Part shown: positions 1 to 8,208 of the stretch, in pieces
Layout: each line of letters starts with the position of its first letter
How positions within the stretch are numbered: the first letter of the stretch is position 1
NCBI GenBank assembly: GCA_017746715.1
Contig: JAGHZQ010000093.1
Coordinates: 1-44,220 of the forward strand
From: Cyanobacteria bacterium SBLK
Lineage (GTDB): Bacteria; Cyanobacteriota; Cyanobacteriia; Cyanobacteriales; Spirulinaceae
Length of the DNA stretch: 44,220 nt
Direction of reading: 5' to 3'
Notes under the pieces: model-generated
What the model was told of the DNA's origin: nothing
Seen by the model: the letters and a program-made list of their open reading frames with translations, nothing else
The model's database searches: none
Translations under genes and position numbers: made by a program

Positions 1-199
1 AGCACTCAGACTGAAAGATAACAAGGTAAAAATTCCTCTCGGACGAAAGGTAAAAGCAGCATTTGGAATCGATTCTTTCTTTTTGCTATTTCCTACAAAT
101 CTCGATTTCAAGAAGATACGAGAAATCCGGATTCTTCCTCGCAATCGTTGTTTCTATGTCCAATGGGTCTATAAATTAGAACCTCAGCAAATTGAGTTA
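1..199 (+). mobile_element. TnpB (IS200/IS605) transposase fragment, 5' end outside window
   Basis: The frame starting at base 2 is open from the window edge and reads like the middle of a cyanobacterial TnpB protein. It has an LRLKDNKVKIPLG strand, then FPTNLDFKKIREIRILPRN and RCFYVQWVYK, which match the stretch just before the RuvC-like catalytic core of this family. The similarity stops at about base 195-200 (…IELDKN). The expected next segment, with the first catalytic Asp (typically GIDPG), is absent. From there the frame continues directly into Uma2 sequence. All RuvC residues are missing, so this remnant cannot be an active nuclease. The family call rests on recalled consensus, and the junction position is approximate. 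Confidence 0.7.
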
Positions 200-706
200 G
201 ATAAAAACAAACCCGATGTGATTGTCGAATTGATGTCTCCCTCAACTGCAAGTGTGGATACTAACGAAAAGAAGCGACTATACGAGCGAACTTTTAGAAC
301 GCAAGATTATTTTGTTTACAATCCTTTCGATCGCGAGTCGTTACAGGGTTGGCATTTGGGTTCAAATGGGCGTTATGAGGAATTAACACCGGACGATCGC
401 GGATAGTTGTGGTGTGAAAGTTAGGGGTTGTGGTTGGGAACTTGGGAGGGAATTTTAACGAAAGAAAATGCAGTTTGGGCGCGTTTTTACGATCGCGATG
501 GTAATTTGGTTCTTTTACCAGAAGAAATCGCTCGAGAAGAACGAGAACGAGCAAATTTAGCGGAGGAAGAATGCGATCGCGAACGTCAAAGAGCAGAGAA
601 TGCGGAAACTCAGCAACAAAACACTCAAACGGCTTTAGAGGAAGAGCAACAGAAAAACCAAATGTTAATCGATCGCCCGCCTCAGACAATTAGGGATCGA
701 TCCTAA
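200..706 (+). pseudogene. Uma2-family (DUF820) endonuclease, truncated and interrupted by two amber codons
   Basis: The sequence PDVIVELMSPST, then EKKRLYE and YFVYNP, then LGTWEG, WARFYD and LVLLPEE is the C-terminal half of a Uma2 (DUF820) protein, a PD-(D/E)XK nuclease fold common in multicopy form in cyanobacteria. It ends in the usual Glu/Arg-rich coiled tail. The N-terminal half is missing and replaced by TnpB sequence in the same frame. Two TAG codons, at 404-406 and 434-436, interrupt the region where intact relatives read roughly DRGW-LWCES-LGLWLGTWEG. The first sits where Trp is expected and the second where Leu is expected, and the frame is otherwise undisturbed. A decayed gene is the simplest reading. 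Confidence 0.75.
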
Positions 707-849
707 AACTTTGCTATAGTTTTTGGAGAGGCGATCGCAACCTATTTCAACGCGATCTCCAAACTCAAAAAAATGGAGAAAAGCGAGATGTTTTCCGGGA
801 TCTGGGCTAGGCTGGGTGAAGGAGTTAAAATAAATGAGATTGGGCTGTT

Positions 850-3044
850 ATGATGATTGAGCTATTGACAGGAAGTGCGATCGCAGCGATCGCCAAGGAA
901 ACTCTCACCCCGATTGTTATCGATGTATTAAAGGAAGATGGGAAAAATCTGGTCGAGAATCTCGTGGATTTTTTCGGTAAAAGTTTGAGCGAGCAAACGC
1001 GACAGCTTATTTCTAATGTCTCGAAACGGTATGGGGAAAATTACGCCAAACGTCACGGTATCATTGAGGTTCTAGGAATGCGAGAATCTGTCTCTCTGGA
1101 CTCGGTTTATACGAATGTGCGTTTATTGGATGAATCTGGAATCGGTCGATTTTTATCCGTAGACAATCTCGAACAAACATTTCGAGAAAATGCGGATCGG
1201 CGTTTTCAATCGGAGGCATGCGAACCGAGAGAAGGGGTTAAAGTTGCCAATGAAGAGCCGTATTTAATGGTGTTGGGTGCGCCGGGATCGGGAAAATCGA
1301 CGTTTTTGCGAAAGATGGGTTTAGAAGCATTGAAGGGGAAAAAAGGAGGATTAGAAAAGCATCGTTGCATTCCCGTATTTTTGGAGTTAAAACGCTTTAA
1401 TCAAGCGGGGATCGATATCCAAAAAGCGATCGCCCACGAGTTTGAGATTTGCGGTTTTCCCAATGCGGAGAAGTTTACTGAAAAAGCACTCAACAAAGGG
1501 AAATTATTGATTTTGTTTGATGGGTTAGATGAAGTGTCGAATGATGTGGTTAATGAGGTTATTGAAAAGATTCAGGATTTTGCCGATCGCTACGATGAGA
1601 ATCGTTTTATTGCCAGTTGTCGCACGGCGGCTTATCGTTCCCATTTTCGCCGTTTTAAGGATTTAGAAATGGCAGATTTTGATGACGCACAGATCGAAAA
1701 GTTTATCGCGAATTGGTTTCAGTCGGAGCGCGATCGCCAAGAAAAAACGGCGGAACATTGCTGGGAGTTATTGCAAGCGGAAAAACACAAAGGTGCAAAG
1801 GAATTAGCACAAAGTCCTTTATTGTTGACTTTTCTCTGTTTGGTTTACGATAAATCTCAAAATTTCCCCGATAATCGTAGCGTTTTGTATCGGAAAGCAC
1901 TGCGGATTTTTTGGAGGAATGGGCATCGGAAAAACGCATTAATCGCGATAAAAATACGATTTATGAAGGGTTTCACGTTGAATTAGAGGAAATATTGTTA
2001 TCGGAAATTGCTTATCAAAATTTTGTTGAGGATCGGCTCTTTTTTGAGAAAAAATTTCTGACGGAGAGTATTAAAACCTTTTTAACGGGGAATTTGAAAG
2101 CGCCGGATTATTTAGATGCAGAGAAGGTTCTAGATGCGATCGCAATTCAGCAAGGGATTTTTGTGGAGCGAGCGGAGGAAATTTATTCATTTTCCCATCT
2201 GACGTTACAAGAATATCTCACCGCACAATATATTGAAGATGATAATCGTATTGATGAGTTAGTGGAAAATCATCTGTTCGATCGCCGATGGAAGGAAATT
2301 TTTTTGTTGGTTGCGGGTTTGATGAAAGGAGGAAAAGGAGCAGATCGATTACTGGTGAAAATTCAGGGGGAAATCGAGAAATTGTTGGTCAAACCAGTTT
2401 ATCAAAGGCGATTGATTCCGATTTTACAATGGGCAGAACGAGAAACAAAAGATTCTGGCGGCGAGCTTTCTTTAGTGGCAAAAAGGGCTGTTGCCAACGC
2501 CAACGCCAACGCCTACGCCAACGCCTACGCCAACGCCTACGCCTACGCCAACGCCTACGCCAACGCCAACGCCTACGCCAACGCCTACGCCTACGCCTAC
2601 GCCTACGCCAAACGTTGGATTAAACGTTTGATCGAAGTTGTCGAGGAAATGAAAGGATTACAGCCTGTTTTTACCCATTTAGATATTCCCACACTTCTCG
2701 ACCAATTGAAAGCCTTACAGGGGCAAATTCCGGGGGATAATGAGCCAAAAGAAGTCCGTCGGGCTTTTGCTCAAAAGATTCGCGATACGCTTTTGGCCGC
2801 ATTTAACCTCCAATACGAGTTAATCGATTGGACTGGAGAAGAAGTACGAGAAATCGATCGCTATCACTACGCTACCCGAATTTTAATCGAATGCAAAGAA
2901 GCCGCCGCCCGAGTCTCTGCCGAGACATGGGATAATATTGAAGAGCGAATGTTTCGCGTCCCCGAAGACCTTTTAAAATCTGATGAGCAATCATCCTTGA
3001 ATCGTTTTCTTTCCCACTTGCGATCGGCATTGAGTTCGCGATAG
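850..3044 (+). pseudogene. NACHT-domain STAND NTPase, split by a -1 frameshift
   Basis: Two overlapping frames (850-1986 and 1911-3044) join into one protein of about 730 residues. The N-terminal 140 residues are an unassigned helical region. The NACHT domain follows, with Walker A GAPGSGKST at about residues 144-152 and Walker B LLILFDGLDE at about 219-228. The helical part (LAQSPLLLTFLCLVY, then FSHLTLQEYLTAQY) continues in the second frame. The switch lies at the T6 run 1907-1912: a -1 shift changes IFWRNG into the expected IFLEEWASEKR. The distal part carries an Ala-Asn/Ala-Tyr repeat, then a charged helical tail. Bacterial NACHT proteins of this layout include antiphage sensors; that role here is inference. 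It could be a real pseudogene, a slippage product or a sequencing error. Confidence 0.8.
2493..2609 (+). repeat. Hexanucleotide microsatellite GCC(A/T)AC, 19 units, coding for (Ala-Asn/Tyr)n
   Basis: Nineteen consecutive 6-bp units, each GCCAAC or GCCTAC, lie inside the second half of the NACHT gene and are followed by one more GCC. The unit order by encoded residue is N N N Y N Y N Y Y N Y N N Y N Y Y Y Y. The only variation is A/T at one codon position, which switches Asn and Tyr. Because the unit is 6 bp, copy-number change keeps the reading frame. The run sits between a basic segment (AKRAV) and KRWIKRL. Confidence 0.97.
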
Positions 3045-3154
3045 AATAACAAGAGAGAAATCAGGAATGAATTGTTTGGCTTATTGTTGAATTGATAATA
3101 GCATTGATGGTGCGATCGCCGATCCGCCGAGGATTAAAAATCCCCGTCTCATAT

Positions 3155-3176
3155 AAAAAGTCCTCTTAAGAGGACT
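3155..3176 (-). terminator. Intrinsic terminator of the CHAT-TPR gene
   Basis: AGTCCTCTTAAGAGGACT (3159-3176) is a perfect 18-bp palindrome. Read on the minus strand it is followed by TTTTTAT, the classic stem plus U-tract. It lies about 140 bp beyond the stop of the leftward CHAT gene and could also separate it from the rightward NACHT gene. A related hairpin with a similar stem occurs downstream of psb30. Confidence 0.6.
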
Positions 3177-3284
3177 AAATCTATTCATATCAAATCCATT
3201 TAATGAGCAAACATTCATAAAAACTCTGAACTGAAGTATAGCGCTCATTCTTATGGTTTAGGAAAGCACTTTTCGGCATCGAGA

Positions 3285-3420
3285 CAATCAAAATATAGCG
3301 AAGCCCTGCGCGGAGGTCACTGAGCGATGCCGAAGTGGGGGTCTGGGGGCGGCGCTGCGCCCACAGTGGGGGGGGACTGGGGGGGAGACCACCCCCCCAG
3401 AAACTTCTGGTTCTCAGCCA
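3285..3420. repeat. GC-rich dispersed repeat overlapping the CHAT gene 3' end, with long G-runs
   Basis: Next to an ACTGAGCGATGCCGAAGT-type motif is a block with four G-runs on the plus strand: 3337-3341, 3345-3349, 3368-3375 and 3379-3385. C-runs and short inverted repeats follow. The composition is unlike the neighbouring genes and resembles mobile intergenic repeats of cyanobacteria. It overlaps the last ~70 codons of the leftward CHAT gene, so the unusual C-terminus of that protein is encoded by the repeat. Confidence 0.6.
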
Positions 3421-6214
3421 TGTAGTAGCGTAATGGGACCGCGATCGATCGCAGGAGACTGACAGAATACCAGTTCCCCAACCGAGCGATCGCCGAATCT
3501 CCCTGACTTTGAATTGATAATTTTGAATTGTGAATTGACGCATCCCACTCCCCCTGTAACGCAAACGGCGCCCAAAAGAAAGGCGATCGCCATTCATCAC
3601 TTTGCCACATTTGCAACTGAGCCGATCGCAACGCCGCAGCCGGTTCGAGATTTTCCTCCAAAACCCCCCGATAAAAGCGAATCATCAACTCAGAAGTGCC
3701 GCGATCGTCCACGCTCCACAAACTCACCAAAACCCGCGCCGCCCCCGCATACATAAACCCTCGCGTCAAACCGATGACCCCTTCCCCGCGCACATTTTCC
3801 CCCAAACCCGTCTGACAGGCACTCAACACCACCAGATCCGCAGGAAAACGCAAATTAAAGATTTCCGGAAGGCGCAAAAAACCATTGAGGGGACGATCGC
3901 GATCGTCTACGAGAGAAAAAACCAACCCCGATAAATGCGGATTTTGACTATTAAATAAACCGTGAGTAGCAAAGTGAACGATCTGGTAATTTTGCAGTTG
4001 GGAACTGGTGGCAAAATCCCGCGTCGCTTCAAATCCAAGAGCTTTCGCCCCCTTTTCTGCGGGAACTAGAGCGAGGATTTGCTCGACTTCCTCTCGGGTA
4101 AACGGCAGGCGCTCGAAGAGTAACTCTGCCTCTTGTGCGAACCGTTTTACCTCCGGAGGAAGTGAGATCGATCGCGTCGAACCGACAACTCGATCGTCAG
4201 TATTGCCAAAAATCGGATCCGCGATCGCTGCTAGGGTTTTTGAGGGAGTCGGGCGAGCGCGAACTTCCTCCCGCAACGCCGCTAAAGTAGAGGCAGAAGG
4301 AATATTAACGATTTCGTGTCGTTCCATCAAAGGGACGTATTGAGCAATCTCCTCTCCTTGTCCCGGAACGTTCAATAAAGGATTTTTGCTCTCAAATTGA
4401 GGAACGGCGATCGCTGCAAAAGGAACAAAATGCAAAATTCCATCGCTCACAATTAACAGGCGCTTATTGGGTAACTTCTCCGCAACGGGGGCGAGAATGA
4501 GATTTGAAAGGGCGATCGCCGCTTTCTCGGTTTCCACATATCCAGAAGTGCGGCGAGATCGCAGCAAACCGCGTCGAAAGGTTCTCGCCGCACGTTTAAT
4601 CGCGTCTCGCCCCGGTAAAGTATAACTTTCGATTGAATTAGGTGTCACCGCCCACAGATAGCTCTGCTTTTCGCCGATAAAATATTCTAAAAGTAAAGTA
4701 TCGCGATCGAGAATTTGAGACTGAATCTCTTTGAGAGTGAGGGTTTGCGGTTGCGTGAGATTGGCATAGCGAGGACTGGTGCGACGGATGAGATTTTGCA
4801 CCGAGCGATATTCTTGGAGGAGAACCTCGACTTCTCGGTTAATATTAATTTTTTGGTCGAGGGGAGATTGTCCGCTCGCGATTTTAACGCGACGTTGTTC
4901 GAGGATATTTAATTGCTGTTGCAATCTTCGCTCTCGTTGTAACAATTTCGGATCGCCTCCGGATCGGATATCTGCGTTCGCTTCTGCTAACACGTCGAGC
5001 AACGATCGCGATCGCGATCGTTCGCTAATTTCCAAGGCTTTTCCATCGTAACCCTCCTCTGGCTCTTCCCGATGCAACTGCATCAAGAGGTCGATATAAA
5101 ATTCGTAATAGTCCTGCTTGCTGGCAAAAAAGGACGTTCGCAGATCGCGATCGCCCACATTTCTACGTAAACTTTCCACGATCTCTACAGCAATCTTAAT
5201 TTGTTCGAGGGCTATCTCTGCGTTACCTTTTTCTCGTTGGGCGATGGCGATGCGATAGCGAGTGAGGGCTTCTTTCGGGCGATCGCCGATAGCCGTTCGC
5301 AGAGATAAGGCACGATCGTAATAAGAGAGGGCGCGATCTTGTTCGCCTTGGTTTGCATGGATAACCCCTAAATTATTGAGCGCGCTCGCCAAACCAGAGC
5401 GATCGCTGACCCTTTGCCAAATTTGTAAGGCTTCCTCATAGCGTGCCAGTGCCTTCTCGCTTTCTCCTTTCTTTGCATGGATGAAACCGATATTATTCAG
5501 AGTTCTGGCTTTATTACGATCGTCTTGCACTTCTTCCCATATCTGCAATGCTTTTTCGTATTGTTGCAGACTTTCGAGATCTCGCTGCAAACTACTGTAA
5601 GCCAAACCCAAATTGTTGTGAGCGGCGGCTCGTCCTTCCTTGCTGTCGGCATCCTCAGCCATCGTCAAAACGCGTTGATAGTATTCTAGAGCGCGATCGC
5701 TCTCTCCCAAGCGAGCGTAAATGCGCCCGATCGCGTTTAGAGCGATCGCTTCTCCCGTGCGAAAATTGGCTTTTTGCCACAAAGGAATCGATTGTTCGTA
5801 GCGATCGAGGGCTGTTTGATAGTTGCCCGAGGTTGCATAAATTTCTCCGATTTTGACTAAGATATTGGCTTGGGAATGGGGGTCGTCGAGTTCTTGGACG
5901 AGGGGCAATGCTTGATTATAAATTTCGAGGGCGCGATCCAATTCACCCAAGTTTCTGCGAGCCGATCCCAACACATCGAGAGTGCTGACAATGTTGCTGA
6001 GATCGTTTTGTTTTTCCCATTCTTCCAAGGCTTCTTCCCATTTCTGAATTGCCCTGCGCCAAGCTGATGCAGTTTTCTGACGAGAAAGTTCGATTCCTTC
6101 TCTAAAAAGGGCGTTGGGGTCTTCTGCTGCCAAAACGGGAGACATAACGATTCCGCAAGCGAGAACTTCAATGAAGAGCGCGATAAGACTGCAAGAAATT
6201 CGTTTCCAGCACAT
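3317..6214 (-). CDS. Secreted TPR-CHAT domain protein
   Basis: This is a 965-residue protein starting at ATG 6214; an in-frame TTG at 6247 would add 11 residues. The start MCWKR plus a hydrophobic stretch ending VLAAED is a signal peptide, which favours the ATG. Residues ~40-330 are tandem TPR repeats (ALNAIGRIYARLG, ALNNLGVIHANQG and others), followed by a coiled segment. A C-terminal CHAT domain, a caspase-like peptidase fold, shows the catalytic His in HFATHG (~746) and Cys in LSACQTGLG (~800), ending in FFWAPFALQGEW. After that come about 70 odd residues (NSKLSIQSQ…GGWSPPQSPP) encoded by intergenic repeat DNA. It is divergent from two FecR-like genes. CHAT-TPR proteins act as proteases or scaffolds in other systems; the substrate here is unknown. 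Confidence 0.9.
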   Translation of the reverse strand: MCWKRISCSLIALFIEVLACGIVMSPVLAAEDPNALFREGIELSRQKTASAWRRAIQKWEEALEEWEKQNDLSNIVSTLDVLGSARRNLGELDRALEIYNQALPLVQELDDPHSQANILVKIGEIYATSGNYQTALDRYEQSIPLWQKANFRTGEAIALNAIGRIYARLGESDRALEYYQRVLTMAEDADSKEGRAAAHNNLGLAYSSLQRDLESLQQYEKALQIWEEVQDDRNKARTLNNIGFIHAKKGESEKALARYEEALQIWQRVSDRSGLASALNNLGVIHANQGEQDRALSYYDRALSLRTAIGDRPKEALTRYRIAIAQREKGNAEIALEQIKIAVEIVESLRRNVGDRDLRTSFFASKQDYYEFYIDLLMQLHREEPEEGYDGKALEISERSRSRSLLDVLAEANADIRSGGDPKLLQRERRLQQQLNILEQRRVKIASGQSPLDQKININREVEVLLQEYRSVQNLIRRTSPRYANLTQPQTLTLKEIQSQILDRDTLLLEYFIGEKQSYLWAVTPNSIESYTLPGRDAIKRAARTFRRGLLRSRRTSGYVETEKAAIALSNLILAPVAEKLPNKRLLIVSDGILHFVPFAAIAVPQFESKNPLLNVPGQGEEIAQYVPLMERHEIVNIPSASTLAALREEVRARPTPSKTLAAIADPIFGNTDDRVVGSTRSISLPPEVKRFAQEAELLFERLPFTREEVEQILALVPAEKGAKALGFEATRDFATSSQLQNYQIVHFATHGLFNSQNPHLSGLVFSLVDDRDRPLNGFLRLPEIFNLRFPADLVVLSACQTGLGENVRGEGVIGLTRGFMYAGAARVLVSLWSVDDRGTSELMIRFYRGVLEENLEPAAALRSAQLQMWQSDEWRSPFFWAPFALQGEWDASIHNSKLSIQSQGDSAIARLGNWYSVSLLRSIAVPLRYYMAENQKFLGGWSPPQSPPTVGAAPPPDPHFGIAQ

Positions 6215-6259
6215 GGGGATAACACTCGAAAAAATGTTTTTTAACAATTGAAGATCTGT

Positions 6260-6272
6260 TGCTATGGTAGCA
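6260..6272. promoter_or_regulatory. Small inverted repeat in the CHAT/FecR divergent intergenic region
   Basis: TGCTATGGTAGCA is a 5-3-5 inverted repeat in the 122-bp region between the divergent CHAT-TPR and FecR-like starts. It contains a TATGGT that could serve as a rightward -10 box, so it could be an operator. This is suggestive only; such short palindromes arise by chance. Confidence 0.2.
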
Positions 6273-6336
6273 TCAATCTCGAGTTTTTCGGAACGGCAAC
6301 CGACCGGTTAGCGAACTCAACAAAGGAGAGGAAATC

Positions 6337-7119
6337 GTGAGTTACATTCATCGCAACGATTGGGGATTAAAAGTTGTCGGGGGGATCGTTGCAGCGATCG
6401 CGATCGCTTTGTCTCCCACCTCGGCATCGGCACAGATCGAACGGGCAACCGTACGAGAAATCTTCAGTTCTGAGGAAGTGGGCAATCTCGTTTTTATCGA
6501 TGAAATCCCCGCACAAATCGACGATATCGCCGCATTTCAACAGGAAGTTAGCACCGAAGAAGCCTTTGTCGAATTGGAGTTTAACAACGGTGCAGCAGGT
6601 CGTTTGGCTTCTCAATCTTCGGTCATTATCGGCCAGTGCGTCGAGGTTCGGCAAGGCCTTTTATTGGCGAGCGGTCCGGCAAATGGCTGTACGGCGACCT
6701 TTGAGGTGGGGGTAGAAGGAACGTTTTATTTATTGGAAGCAAGCGATCGCGGCTCTCGCATTCAAGTCTTAAACGGTACCGTCAATCTTCGGCCCCTCTC
6801 CCCAGATGCCAATAATCCTCCCAATCCTATCGTTTTACGAGGCGGACAGCAACTGGCGATCGATCCGGCGGGAATTTTTGGGCAGATTTTCCCCTTATCC
6901 CAAGAGGAAGTAGAAGGAATTTTGCAAGATTCCTTGTTTCGCGATTTTGAGTCGAGGTTGCCCGGCATGAAAAAGCTACAACAAGCTCTAGAGCGCTTGT
7001 ATCCGGACATTCACTTACCTCGCCTACCCGGTTTTAAAAAGTTTGTGCCTCCCCTTCTCCCCTCTTCCCCCGCTCCCTCTGCTCCCCCCGCTCCAAATTA
7101 TTGGGGATCGAGAGAATAG
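6337..7119 (+). CDS. FecR-like secreted protein, copy 1
   Basis: This 260-residue protein starts at GTG 6337, with a strong ribosome site AAAGGAGAGG at 6322-6331. A signal peptide ends at about TSASAQ (residue ~33). The core shows the FecR pattern: a strand pair around LEFNNGAAGRLASQSSVI, then GVEGTFYLLE and IQVLNGTVNLRPL. Two cysteines in GQC…NGC (C-x16-C, residues ~101 and 118) are shared exactly with the next gene and could form a disulfide. Shared C-terminal signatures are LYPD and LPGF, followed by a Pro/Ser-rich tail. FecR domains occur in anti-sigma factors, but this version has no cytoplasmic anti-sigma part and is exported. It is paired with a divergent CHAT-TPR gene. Confidence 0.8.
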   Translation: MSYIHRNDWGLKVVGGIVAAIAIALSPTSASAQIERATVREIFSSEEVGNLVFIDEIPAQIDDIAAFQQEVSTEEAFVELEFNNGAAGRLASQSSVIIGQCVEVRQGLLLASGPANGCTATFEVGVEGTFYLLEASDRGSRIQVLNGTVNLRPLSPDANNPPNPIVLRGGQQLAIDPAGIFGQIFPLSQEEVEGILQDSLFRDFESRLPGMKKLQQALERLYPDIHLPRLPGFKKFVPPLLPSSPAPSAPPAPNYWGSRE

Positions 7120-7254
7120 CCAGACGGGTCGAAAAAAAGGAGTAAAATCCCTCGTGTCAAAATGTCAATCTTGTGCTATAATCTCAGAGTTTATTTTTCC
7201 AGAGAATTTCATCGGGTTGCCAGATACGGAAACAACGGAGGCATATTACAGATT

Positions 7255-8103
7255 ATGATTCAACTCAAAATGCACCTCGATCGCAATCGGCGAATCAGGC
7301 GAATCATTGGAGGAATGCTGGCAGGTGCGGGGATGGCGATCGCTTTCGGACTGCATTCCTCCCCGGCGATCGCGCAAATTAATCAAGCGATCGTGCAAGA
7401 AATTATCACCTCTGAAGAAGAGACTGAAGAGATCGGCGTTTTTATCGATGAAAGTCCGGCAGAAGTGGAAGCGATCGCCCTGTTGAAGCAAAAAATTGCC
7501 ACCCGAGAAGCCAGTACATCACTTTTGTTCAGCAACGGTGCGGCGGGACGTTTGGGACCGGCATCTTCCGTTATCGTCGGTCAGTGCGTTGAAGTCCAAC
7601 AAGGGTTATTATTGGCAAGCGGTCCGGCGAATGGTTGCACGGCGACCTTTGAAGTGGGAGTGGAAGGAACCGTTTACGTGATGGAAGTCGATGGGGCTGG
7701 AGAGACGCAAATTAAAGTTTTGGAAGGAGAAGTAAAAGTCGAACCGACAGAAATAGACTCGGAAACGGCAGAAGCCGAAGTGGCAATTGTCACAGCAGAA
7801 ACATCCGCAGAAACTGTCGCCCAAGATACAGAAGAAACATCCGCAGAAATTGTCATTAAAGCGGGAGAAAAAATAACCATTACTCCCGATGGCATTTTCG
7901 GACAAGTGGCAGAATTATTGCAAAGCGATGTCGAAGGCATTCTCAATGGAGCCTTATTTCAAGGGTTTAGCGTATCGCTTCCGGGAACCGCAGCCTTACA
8001 GGAATCTTTAGAGAATTTGTACCCCGATCTCGATATTCCTCCCCTACCGGGATTCAACCTTCCCGTTACGCCCCCGAGACCTCGTCCCCCTTCGCCATTT
8101 TAA
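7255..8103 (+). CDS. FecR-like secreted protein, copy 2
   Basis: A 282-residue paralog of the upstream gene. ATG 7255 is preferred because it precedes a compact signal peptide (basic DRNRRIRR, hydrophobic core, cleavage near PAIAQ) and has GGAGG about 15 bp upstream; an open frame extends back to 7162. It shares the FNNGAAGRL/FSNGAAGRL motif, the C-x16-C pair, and the sequence GLLLASGPANGC and TFEVGVEGT at high identity with copy 1, which indicates tandem duplication. It differs by an acidic Thr/Glu/Ala-rich insertion of about 35 residues (ETAEAEVAIVTAETSAET…EETSAEIV) that itself contains an internal repeat. It probably acts outside the cytoplasmic membrane; its ligand is unknown. Confidence 0.8.
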   Translation: MIQLKMHLDRNRRIRRIIGGMLAGAGMAIAFGLHSSPAIAQINQAIVQEIITSEEETEEIGVFIDESPAEVEAIALLKQKIATREASTSLLFSNGAAGRLGPASSVIVGQCVEVQQGLLLASGPANGCTATFEVGVEGTVYVMEVDGAGETQIKVLEGEVKVEPTEIDSETAEAEVAIVTAETSAETVAQDTEETSAEIVIKAGEKITITPDGIFGQVAELLQSDVEGILNGALFQGFSVSLPGTAALQESLENLYPDLDIPPLPGFNLPVTPPRPRPPSPF

Positions 8104-8109
8104 GATTTG

Positions 8110-8146
8110 TTATAGAGTGCATTACTTAAACGAATGCGCTCTATAA
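8110..8146 (+). terminator. Hairpin after the FecR-like pair
   Basis: The 14-nt arms TTATAGAGTGCATT (8110-8123) and AATGCGCTCTATAA (8133-8146) pair fully with one G-U, around a 9-nt loop. The hairpin begins 6 bp after the stop of FecR copy 2. Only a short TTTC follows, so it is a weak terminator or an mRNA-stabilising stem. Confidence 0.5.
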
Positions 8147-8208
8147 TTTCAGAAGAGGATTAAACTAGGATTAACGGTAATTAAAAATAACAATTTTTCA
8201 GCAAGCTA

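Noticed and set aside
722..763. Inverted repeat TTTGGAGA…TCTCCAAA between the Uma2 relic and the NACHT gene
   Set aside because: A bulged stem is possible, but it lacks a T-tract on the plus strand, and GCGATCGC palindromes create many such matches, so it was not called a terminator.
1907..1912. Programmed ribosomal frameshift as the definite explanation of the NACHT split
   Set aside because: The T6 run does not form a matching X-XXY-YYZ heptamer in the reading phase, so slippage is possible but not supported over decay or an error.
2288..2623. Open frame coding for long Arg-Gln/Arg-Leu runs across the NACHT repeat
   Set aside because: It is the +1 reading of the GCC(A/T)AC microsatellite inside a real gene; no ribosome site and no family match.
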